Shown here: positions 46,238 to 55,999 of the stretch, piece after piece
How the letters are laid out: each line of letters opens with the position of its first letter
Numbering within the stretch: position 1 is the stretch's first letter
NCBI RefSeq assembly: GCF_019175385.1
Contig: NC_083346.1
Coordinates: 55,767,821 to 55,831,820 of the forward strand
Length of the DNA: 64,000 nucleotides
Source of the DNA: Lycium barbarum
Lineage: Eukaryota > Streptophyta > Magnoliopsida > Solanales > Solanaceae
Direction of reading: 5' to 3'
Program-made: the position numbers and the translations under genes
The notes under the pieces: model-generated
Seen by the model: only the letters and a program-made list of their open reading frames with translations
Databases searched by the model: none
What the model was told of the DNA's origin: nothing

Positions 46238-49200
46238 TGTCACGACCCAACCTCGTGGGCCGCCACTGGTATCCTAACTGGATACCCATACGTACCTACC
46301 TGACAGAATCGGCGTACCAGACAGAATATTTCAAATAGGTGTTTACAGATTCAGGCCAATATAGATACGACGCGCGTGATAATATATATACATATGCATA
46401 CTGAAACTTTTTCATATGCCGATGAGGCTAACATAACAGACGGAGTCACAAAATCGTACGCACCTACCCGAACAGATGTAACCCGTAACCCACATACATA
46501 TCTACAGGCCTCTAACAGACATACAGAATCAGATAACGGGACAGGGCCCCGCCGTACCCAGAATTCTCATACATACAGAATATACAGATGTCGGAAGATA
46601 TATACCAAAAGTATTCGCTCCGGATCAAAGGAGCTCTTCAAAATAGCAGAATCTGAACCCTAGACTGGCGGTGTATCTCCAGGTGCGTCTATACCTGCGG
46701 GCATGTAACGCAGCCCCCGAAGAACCGGGGTTCAGTACGAAAAATGTACCGAGTATGTAAAGCGGAAATGTATCAAACATAATCATAATCTGGACCAGAA
46801 ACACAGATATATAATAGACAGAATCATAAGTCGAACAGATAGACGGAAGTATACCGGACAGAGTCATAATCCAGACGGACAAACAGAATCATGGTCCAGA
46901 CTGACAGACAGAATCATAATACATACGGACAGACAAACGTGTGCCGGACAGAATTATGCATGCAGAGTCATACAAAATCATACAGAATCATACAGAGTCA
47001 TGTGCTTATATAAATGCTGATGGCACATGCATACATACATACAGATCCCGGCCCTGTCTGGGGGCGCGGTAACAGAACCCGGCCCTCTTTGTACGGGACG
47101 TGGTGCACAGACAGAATCAGATCAGATCATATGCCATCCTGGCCGCCATCCCCATACACAGATCATAATCATACAGATATAACAGATCCCGGCCCGCACG
47201 CCGAGGGACGCGGTGAACAATGCAGAGGAATGTGCACGATAACAGAACCTGGCCCGGGACGCAGTGAAAGAATGCATTGAGACAGCCACGAACAGATTAA
47301 TGAGAAACCACATACATACAGACTCAATCAGACTGAAGGGTGCCAAACGGCGAGCCAAATCAGAGTATCCAGATAGTATGGATAATACGCGCCTATATCC
47401 TACTTGGGTAGGCATGACAGATTATTATCAGAATTAGATTCTTCGATGTCCAGAGGTCATTTTGTAAGATTTTTCATAAAAATAGTCATATCATGATCAA
47501 AATAATAATCCAGAGGTTTTCTGAAAAACAATCGGACAAAACCGGAGTAATTAAGGTTATGCAGAAGATATCGGGCCTTGTGGGCCCACCTCGGACCAAC
47601 TCGAGGCGACATAAGTGAATTACTGATAATAGACCTTATGAGGTCATCCATAATCATTTGGAAGTGTTCCGACTCCGTTTAGGGATGTTTCGTACAAAAG
47701 TTCACTTTAAAGGCAATTTGTAAGGAAATGGTTTCAATTGTACTGAAGGAATTGGAGCGGTTTCCGTCTCGAATTCCTAGGAACGGAGTCGTACTTAAGG
47801 CTCGCGGCCGAGCCTGTTACATCCAGAACATGCCTAAGAATAAAAGGGGAAGGCTTTACATACCTCGATTGCGCGTTACGCTCGCTTGGCTTCCACTCCA
47901 ATTTCGTCCAAAATCTAGAAATGGTCAGGTTTACCAATTGTTAGTTTCAAACTTTTTCAATAGTCCAACTTAACACATACTTGCCTACCGAAATTTCGGC
48001 AGCATTTCCTCTGTATATATGATGACCCCGAGACTTAGCTTGGCTCAATTCATTAACACAACAACCCAGAAACCACATCAATAGCAACAACATGCATTAC
48101 AACACACAATATGGCATCACTAGCCATTTTTCCGGCATAACGAAACATCTTTCGTTTCAACCTTACATTTCCAAACCAAACTTATTATTTTGATATTCAT
48201 CACCCATCAAGGTCATTATAACACGATGCGGAGGCATACCGTACCATTCTCACAAGATATACATAAGATATACAAACATACAAACTTTCCATCAAAGCCG
48301 CAATTTATCCAATTCTCCTAACCTTCAACTTACAAGTTCATATTACATTTCCATCTTCCAAATTCATCAACATTAATCATAATTTGCCTCTTGATACTTT
48401 CATTTCCATTTTTACATAAACCATAACAAAGTTGCATATTTTCCTACAACAACTTAATAACCATTTTTCCATGACAATAAAGATTATTATCTTTCCATTC
48501 ATTTCACCATAACACACTTAACATACTACCAAGATTAAATTCACACTCCATCATCCACACACACCACACGGCCACATACTATATTCTCCAACTTTCACTA
48601 ATTCATTCCACTTTCATTTCTAATACAATTTCTACCATAACTACACTAGATTTCAACAAAGATTCAAGTCATTATGGACATGCAATTCATGCATACACAC
48701 GGCCAACTTCCAAACAACATACCCACTTTACAAACTTCCATATTTCCATACACTGTACTCAATTCTACATATTACAACATAAACCAAACTTAATAACATA
48801 AGAAAATGAATTGTTTCTCACCTTTTCTTCAAGTTTTCCACTTGCTACAAAATCACTTTCTTGCCAAAATACTTACACCATCTTGTAGAGGGTCTTGCAC
48901 TTGGTAATAATTTCACAAGAATTGGATTTTTGAATCAAGGATTTGGCACCAAGATTTTTTTTTTCTCTCCTCTCTTTCTCTCACCCGAACCCTCTCCTCT
49001 TTTTTTTTTTGTTCTTGCTTTGCTTTATCTTTCTTGAAGGTTCTATGGATAGGGATGCATATATAATATCACATGGTAATTAATTAATTATATGGGCTAG
49101 GCCATGTGTGGCCGGTTGGGCCTCCCATTTTGGACCTCATTTTCTATTTTTTTTTAGCCCAAATTGTTGGCTAAACATTGTAATTCATGGAACAAGTTTC

Positions 49201-49357
49201 CAAAATTCCAATTTTGCCCTTGGCCTCCTTTCGTAATTCCACACCGATGTGTTCATAGCCGACACATTCATGCCAAGCAAGGTCCAAATATGACCTTATT
49301 CATTACAAGTCAAGTTATCTCGAATTTTTCGAATATGCAAAAATGTCGGATGTAACA
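46238..49357 (-). repeat. Element F 3' LTR
   Basis: 3120 bp, mosaic in composition. The element-sense 5' portion (TGTTACATCCGAC…, 49357 down to about 48000) resembles LTRs G, B and D. The 3' portion (about 47850 down to 46238) resembles the gag-only element and E. It holds an AT-rich unit-free stretch (48050-48800) and a CA/CATA-rich patch (46900-47050). No genes. Confidence 0.93.
46533..46765 (-). other. Four-hairpin structured module
   Basis: In element sense CGGTAC/GTACTG, CCCC/GGGG, GCTCC/GGAGC and GGCGGG/CCCGTT. The last stays paired through G·U wobbles in the sense strand. Confidence 0.55.
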
Positions 49358-49392
49358 TCCTCCCCCCCCCTTTAAAACATTCTTCCTCGAAT
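49358..49392 (-). other. Polypurine tract and hairpin of element F
   Basis: Minus strand ATTCGAGGAAGAATG (stem weakened by one base) followed by TTTTAAAGGGGGGGGGG and the LTR. Confidence 0.85.
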
Positions 49393-50845
49393 GTTAAATC
49401 GACCTCATAGGGCATCATACTACTTCGGGAGAGTTCTTTTTTTTATAATCGTCCTTTGTTGACTTTCCGACTTGGCTCCTTCACCAACATGATGAGGTAA
49501 TTCTTCACGTCACTGATTCAAATGCCCTCATAATTTATTTTTTCATACCCCACATAATCACAGGACCATAAGCTATATTCTCGAAACAGACGAATGCTTT
49601 TCAGACATCATAATCGATATCATTTCTTGTTATTCCCCTCGGTTCCTTGCCACGTTATCATAATCCCACTTCATACCACGCACTTTATTCCAAACGGATT
49701 CATAATTGGAATCGGACACATAGAAGCGTATTAAACCGACTCGTAATCAAAGTCAGGTATACCGAGCTATGGCGGACAGATTCGTGGTCAAAATACGATG
49801 TATGGGAGTGTATTGGACAGATCCGAGATCAGAGTCAGACGTGCAGAGATTTATCAGACGGATTCGTAGTCAAAATCGGACATACAGAAATGTATCGGAC
49901 AGATTCGTATCAGAGTCAGACATACGAAGATGTATCAGACAGACGCGTGATCAAAATCAGACGTACAGAGACGTATCAGACGGATTCATATCCAGAGTCA
50001 GACATACAGAGGTGTGTCAGACAGATTCGTAATCAGAGTCAATCATACAGAGGTATATCAGATAGAAACGTATTCAGAGTTAGACGTACAAAGATTTATC
50101 AGACAGATTCATGATCAGAATCGGACATACAGAGATTTATCAGACGGAAACATAATCGAGTTCAGAAGTACAGAGGCATAATAGGCTGAGCCTTATCAGA
50201 ATCGGAAGTGCAGAAGTATAACAGATAGAATCTGGATTAAAATCAGATCACTCCTATTAAGGCTCCAGTGATTTATGAAAATTTCCCTTATTTGTAAACT
50301 TGTTCGCCAAGTTGTCATACAGATCATCTCACGTGTCACTTATCAACTCTTTCAAATATTCCGCTTATTCACACTTCTTATCCTTCGTCTTTCCTACTGT
50401 CCATACTCATTTTCTTTTCCAGACATCGTCATACCAGACTGAGTTATAATGTAATAGGGGTTTTTCTATTCCTTGACAACATTCGCGTCCTCACCCCCCG
50501 CTTCGTTTTATCTATTCGGTTTAGTAAAACCTTTCGTCAATCATAATTTTTGTCGCCGGGACTCGGCTCTTGACCCATATGGGTACCAGACGAAAATCAT
50601 ACACATATACATACACACATACATATACATTTGCAAGTATCTTACTGGCGAACACCTCCGACCGTTATTCAAATTCGCTCAATTTCCGAGCGGTATTGCG
50701 CTTTTTATTTTTGCCCATTTAGTCCGCATCGGTCTGCGCGTCTCCTGTAGGGGCACTAGTTACTCCACACATTCTCTTTTCCCTTAGGTTACCCTAAATT
50801 TCCATTTATATCCATCATACTTACACTTGTGAAAATCTTTTGCAT
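49393..50845 (-). other. Element F noncoding internal region with ~43-bp repeat array
   Basis: Contains about 13 diverged repeat units (49690-50250), homologous to 6255-6540 but expanded. On either side is low-complexity sequence (49400-49690, 50250-50845) with no recognisable gene. The long plus-strand frame at 49647-50114 is a by-product of the repeats. Confidence 0.75.
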
Positions 50846-50955
50846 TACTTCCCACGGGGGTCACCCATCCTAGAATTGGCCTGGCCTTAGCACGCTTAAC
50901 CTCGAAAATTTCATGCATTTTGATGTGTTAGGGCTAATATAATTTCGTCGATTGC
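50846..50955 (-). other. 5S rRNA-derived sequence with A-box and C-box
   Basis: Minus strand, in sense with element F. GTTAAGCGTGCT and TAGGATGGGTGACC are exact matches to plant 5S rRNA box A and box C, followed by TGGGAAGT. The intermediate element and the 5' domain are diverged. It corresponds to 6005-6112 and keeps two more 5S bases (CTAGG, GAAGT) than that copy. Confidence 0.82.
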
Positions 50956-51649
50956 CCCGCACGACCTTTGTCACATAATTTTAGGGAAGATCGGGGTCTT
51001 AGCAAATTTTCAGAAAATTCTCGTAGCGGGTCCCACCCCGGGCTAAGTCATACAATTACCCTGTTGCTTTTCTGAATCTTCAATATTCACTTTCATACAC
51101 ATATACCTACGATTACAGACAACCCACGGATTTAAGTCTTCGTCCCACGAATTCCGTCTCCAAATAGTCGATGAAATCTGATAAAATATTACCGTAAGAT
51201 GCTCTCCAACCACAAACAGAAGGAAACTAAATTCCTGGAAAAGTTTGGGCACAGGTTCCTCTGTATTTCTTACTATCCGGAACCTGTACACCAGAAATGC
51301 CAACCATGTCTCACAGGGCCAACACATATACACATATATATATATATCATATCATGTCGCCTCATAGCCACACGGGGCTAACAATTACAGATAGGAGTAT
51401 ACGGATGTCGAGGATTACCTCACATGCCCGACTCAAATGGCATCGGAGGCACTTTCCTGTTCACTTTCATCCGGGATTTCTAGATTTACATTGACGGTGG
51501 GGACATCTCAGTCGCCCTTGCCTTTAATCACTAGGTCTCTAATCCTTTTTAAATTTCCGTCGTCGTCATTGAACAACACTTTTACAGATATCATACACAC
51601 ATCGAAAATTCTAGGAAACTTATATACTCATAACTGATCAATCTTGGGT
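50956..51649 (-). other. Element F internal spacer
   Basis: 50956-51050 is homologous to about 5915-6005 of the gag-only element (shared GCCCGGGGTGGGACCC and CTACGAGAATTTTC). 51060-51649 is unique to F and I recognise nothing in it. Confidence 0.65.
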
Positions 51650-52180
51650 CTAACCTGGGGAGCTGCCGTGGGAACTGTGTCCCTCATCATCATCATCCGT
51701 CTGACCCCCACTCGCCTGGCACCCGCTATTACCTGCATCTGAATCGGAGGAGTATAGGTAGCCCGGCAATTCCTGGTTCACGGATGGCTAGGACAAAGGA
51801 CTGGAGTAGGGCGTAACACTCTCCGGAGAAGCCTGTCTAACATAATGCTCCACTACAGGAGATGCTGGCTTGTCCTCCGGAACCTCCTCCTCAGGCGTCC
51901 CAGAGGAATGCTCTAGTGGCTCAGCATCGGGGCTATCCTCCTCCCTGGGGGTAAGAAACTCTGGAGGTATCGTCGCTGGGTTCTCCGAGGGGTCGGTATC
52001 ATAACTATCTTCCCTGGGATTCTCTGCTCTGGGGATCAGACACTCTGGAGGAATTGTCTCTGGATCCTCCGAAGGGTCTGTCTCAATTGAGTAGCTGGGG
52101 ATCTGCCTACTCGGTCCTGGTGATATCCTAGGGGCCTTCTTAGCACCCCCATCACCATCATCAGAAGCACTCCTCTTCAT
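51650..52180 (-). pseudogene. Unrecognised acidic, PEST-like ORF of element F
   Basis: The ATG at 52180 begins MKRSASDDGDGGAKKAPR, a possible basic nuclear localisation patch. A Pro/Glu/Ser/Asp-rich body follows. Two imperfect copies of a roughly 28-residue repeat share TDPSE-P-TIPPE-L-PR. The frame meets TAG at 51788-51790 after 130 codons. Beyond it the same frame stays open for 45 codons of similar composition (Ser/Asp/Gly, ending QTDDDDEGHSSHGSSPG) to a TAG at 51650-51652, so the original protein was probably about 176 residues. It occupies the position where related elements start gag, after the same leader and an acceptor-like CTTCCTGCAG. I do not recognise a family and assign no function; disorder is likely. 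Confidence 0.6.
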
Positions 52181-52450
52181 TCTTTATCAACCTACAATCA
52201 CCTGCAGGAAGAGGGTCAGAAACATTTCCCCCAAATACTGACACTTCTGCTCTTTTGGAGCCACGCTGTAGATACAGCAGTTCGTATGGGAGAATCATCC
52301 TAATCGTACAACTTTATCGCACGATCTAAGAATCCAAAGAAGGGTAACATCCTAGATGTCCTGTAGCCTCCTGTTTATAGATGTGGTGCACAACACACCG
52401 ATAAATAAGACTCTACTAGACACGACCTGTAGACATACCGAGGACTAACC

Positions 52451-52462
52451 GCTCTGATACCA
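52451..52462 (-). other. Primer-binding site of element F
   Basis: GCTCTGATACCA on the plus strand, 4 nt from the LTR edge at 52467. Confidence 0.92.
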
Positions 52463-52466
52463 CTTC

Positions 52467-55400
52467 TGTCACGACCCAACCCCGTGGGCCGCGACTGGTA
52501 TCCTAACTGGATACCCATACGTACCTACCTGACAGAATCGGCGTACCAGACAGAATATTTCAAATAGGTGTTTACAGATTCAGGCCAATACAGATACGGC
52601 GTGCGCGAAAATATATATACATATGCATACTGAAACTTTTTCATATGCCGATGAGGCTAACATAACAGACGGAGTCACAAAATCGTACGCACCTACCCGA
52701 ACAGATGTAACCCGTAACCCACATACATATCTACAGGCCTCTAACAGACATACAGAATCAGATGACGGGACAGGGCCCCGCCGTACCCAGAATTATCATA
52801 CATACAGAATATACAGATGTCGGAAGATATATACCAAAAGTATTCGCTCCGGATCAAAGGAGCTCTTCAAAATAGCAGAATCTGAACCCTAGACTGGCGG
52901 TGTATCTCCAGGTGCGTCTGTACCTGCGGGCATGTAACGCAGCCCCCGAAGAACCGGGGGTCAGTACGAAAAATGTACCGAGTATGTAAAGCGGAAATGT
53001 ATCAAACATAATCATAATCTGGACCAGAAACACAGAAATATAATAGACAGAATCATAAGTCGAACAGATAGACGGAAGTATACCGGACAGAGTCATAATC
53101 CAGACGGACAGACAGAATCATGGTCCAGACTGACAGACAGAATCATAATACATACGGACAGACAAACGTGTGCCGGACAAAATTATGCATGCACAGTCAT
53201 ACAGAATCATACAGAGTCATGTGCTTATATAAATGCTGATGGCACATGCATACATACATACAGATCCCGGCCCTGTCTGGGGGCGCGGTAATAGAACCCG
53301 ACCCTCTTTGTACGGGACGCGGTGGACAGACAGAATCAGATCAGATCATATGCCATCCTGGCCACCATCCCCATACACAGATCATAATATCATAATCATA
53401 CAGATATAACAGATCCCGGCCCGCACGCCGAGGGACGCGGTGAACAATGCAGAGGAATGTGCACGATAACAGAACCTGGCCCGGGACGCAGTGAAGGAAT
53501 GTATTGAGACAGCCACGAACAGATTAATAAGAAACCACATACATACAGACTCAATCAGACTGAAGGGTGCCAAACGGCGAGCCAAATCAGAGTATCCAGA
53601 TAGTATGGATAATACGCGCCTATATCCTACTTGGGTAGGCACGACAGATTATTATCAGAATTAGATTCTTCAATGTCCAGAGGTCATTTTGTAAGATTTT
53701 TCATAAAAATAGTCATATCATGATCAAAATAATAATCCAGAGGTTTTCTGAAAAACAATCGGACAAAACCGGAGTAATTAAGGTTATGCAGAAGATATCG
53801 GGCCTTGTGGGCCCACCTCGGACCAACTCGAGGCGACATAAGTGAATTACTGATAATAGACCTTATGAGGTCATCCATAATCATTTGGAAGTGTTCCGAC
53901 TCCGTTTAGGGATGTTTCGTACAAAAGTTCACTTTAAAGGCAATTTGTAAGGAAATGGTTTCAATTGTACTGAAGGAATTGGAGCGGTTTTCCGTCTCGA
54001 ATTCCGAGGAACGGAGTCGTACTTAAGGCTCGCGGCCGAGCCTGTTACATCCAGAACATGCCTAAGAATAAAAGGGGAAGGCTTTACATACCTCGATTGC
54101 GCCTTACGCTCGCTTCGCTTCCACTCCAATTTCGTCCAAAATCTAGAAATGGTCAGGTTTACCAATTGTTAGTTTCAAACTTTTTCAATAGTCCAACTTA
54201 ACGCATACTTGCCTACCGAAATTTCGGCAGCATTTCCTCTGTATATATGACGACCCCGAGACTTAGCTCGGCTCAATTCATTAACACAACAACCCAGAAA
54301 CCACATCAATAGCAACAACATGCATTACAACAAACAATATGGCATCACTAGCCATCTTTCCGGCATAACGAAACATATTTCGTTTCAACCTTACATTTCC
54401 AAACCAAACTTATTATTTTGATATTCATCACCCATCAAGGTCATTATAACACGATGCGGAGGCATACCATACCATTCTCACAAGATATACATAAGATATA
54501 CAAACATACAAACTTTCCATCAAAGCCGCAATTTATCCAATTCTCCTAACCTTCAACTTACAAGTTCATATTACATTTCCATCTTCCAAATTCATCAACA
54601 TTAATCATAATTTGCCTCTTGATACTTTCATTTCCATTTTTACATAAACCATAACAAAGTTGCATGTTTTCCTACAACAACTTAATAACCATTTTTCCAT
54701 GACAATAAAGATTATTATCTTTCCATTCATTTCACCATAACACACTTAACATACTACCAAGTTTAAATTCACACTCCATCATCCACACACACCACACGGC
54801 CACATACTATATTCTCCAACTTTCACTAATTCATTCCACTTTCATTTCTAATACAATTTCTACCATAACTACACTAGATTTCAACAAAGATTCAAGTCAT
54901 TATGGACATGCAATTCATGCATACACACGGCCAACTTCCAAACAACATACCCACTTTACAAACTTCCATATTTCCATACACTCTACTCAATTCTACATAT
55001 TACAACATAAACCAAACTTAATAACATAAGAAAACGAATTGTTTCTCACCTTTTCTTCAAGTTTTCCACTTGCTACAAAATCACTTTCTTGCCAAAATAC
55101 TTACACCATCTTGTAGAGGGTCTTGCACTTGGTAATAATTTCACAAGAATTGGATTTTTGAATCAAGGATTTGGCTCCAAGAATTTTCTTTTTTTTTTCT
55201 CTCCTCTCTTTCTCTCACCCGAACCCTCTCCTTTTTTTTTTTGTTCTTGCGTTGCTTTATCTTTCTTGAAGGTTCTATGGATAGGGATGCATATATAATA
55301 TCACATGGTAATTAATTAATTATATGGGCTAGGCCATGTGTGGCCGGTTGGGCCTCCCATTTTGGACCTCATTTTCTATTTTTTTTTTAGCCCAAATTGT

Positions 55401-55590
55401 TGGCTAAACATTGTAATTCATGGAACAAGTTTCCAAAATTCCAATTTTGCCCTTGGCCTCCTTTCATAATTCCACACCGATGTGTTCATAGCCGACACAT
55501 TCATGCCAAGCAAGGTCCAAATATGGCCTTATTCATTACAAGTCAAGTTATCTCGAATTTTTCGAATATGCAAAAATGTCGGATGTAACA
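52467..55590 (-). repeat. Element F 5' LTR
   Basis: 3124 bp, nearly identical to the 3' LTR at 46238-49357. Module at 52763-52993. On the minus strand a TATA-like TATTATATATGCAT lies near 55285-55300. Confidence 0.93.
52763..52993 (-). other. Four-hairpin structured module
   Basis: Stems CGGTAC/GTACTG, CCCCC/GGGGG, GCTCC/GGAGC and GGCGGG/CCCGTC in element sense. Confidence 0.58.
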
Positions 55591-55595
55591 CTGAG

Positions 55596-55759
55596 GCTCC
55601 CACGTGCTCCTCGGTAATAGGCACTGTCTGGGAGGACTGAGATTGAGCCGCACTCTGGGACTCATCTTCCTCTACTACCGGTGGCGGTGCTCTTTCAGCC
55701 CGCTTTTCTGCCACCGTCTTGCCCTTTTGGGCTGCTGTCGCCTTTTTCTTTTTAGGCAT
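55596..55759 (-). pseudogene. Element C copy 2 gag N-terminus
   Basis: The ATG at 55759 ([20 protein letters not shown]) runs to the element F insertion site. The sequence continues exactly at 46237, as shown by copy 1 around 35825. An acceptor-like TTTCAG lies 2 nt before the ATG. Confidence 0.88.
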
Positions 55760-55953
55760 CTCTGAAATACACAACACATGATTTAGGCACAAGAATTTCT
55801 TACATCATAGCTCTATCGCACGATTCTTATGAAGAAAGAAGGTCATATATTCCTAAAATGTCCGCAGCTTCTCGTTTGTAAGTGTGGCGCGCAACACACC
55901 CATAACCAAGACTCTACTAGACACGGCTCGTAGACACATCCTAGGACTGAACT

Positions 55954-55965
55954 GCTCTGATACCA
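55954..55965 (-). other. Primer-binding site, element C copy 2
   Basis: GCTCTGATACCA, 4 nt from LTR3 at 55970. Confidence 0.9.
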
Positions 55966-55969
55966 CTTT

Positions 55970-55999
55970 TGTCACGACCCGGCTAGGGGGCCGCGACGA
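55970..55999 (-). repeat. Element C array, LTR3 (first 30 bp only)
   Basis: TGTCACGACCCGGCTAGGGG and 10 more bases match LTR1 and LTR2, then element D begins at 56000. The 5 bases GACGA before D are its expected left target duplication. Confidence 0.9.

Larger units (their letters stand above)
46238..55590 (-). mobile_element. Element F: nonautonomous gypsy element with a novel ORF
   Basis: A 9353-bp minus-strand element with TSD CTGAG (46233-46237, 55591-55595), inserted in the gag of element C copy 2. LTRs are 46238-49357 (3120 bp) and 52467-55590 (3124 bp); by eye they differ at about a dozen positions in the first 660 bases. PBS at 52451-52462, PPT at 49358-49375. The 3.1-kb internal region has no gag or pol. 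It carries an unrecognised acidic ORF, a 5S-like stretch and a repeat array. The leader next to the PBS matches that of the gag-only element for about 190 nt, then diverges. Confidence 0.92.
28844..55999 (-). mobile_element. Element C tandem array: LTR-internal-LTR-internal-LTR
   Basis: Three LTR positions (28844-31270; 36190-41397 with nested H; 55970-55999, cut by element D) alternate with two internal regions (31271-36189; 41398-55969 with nested F). LTR1 is 2427 bp. LTR2 is also exactly 2427 bp once solo LTR H and one TSD copy are removed. Both internals carry the same four disabling lesions, so they descend from one dead copy. The left flank is ACAAC (28839-28843). The right end is outside the window. 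Confidence 0.92.

Noticed and set aside
49647..50114. 155-codon plus-strand frame
   Set aside because: It consists of the ~43-bp repeat array on the antisense strand of element F; no conserved start or homologous frame exists in the gag-only element's array.
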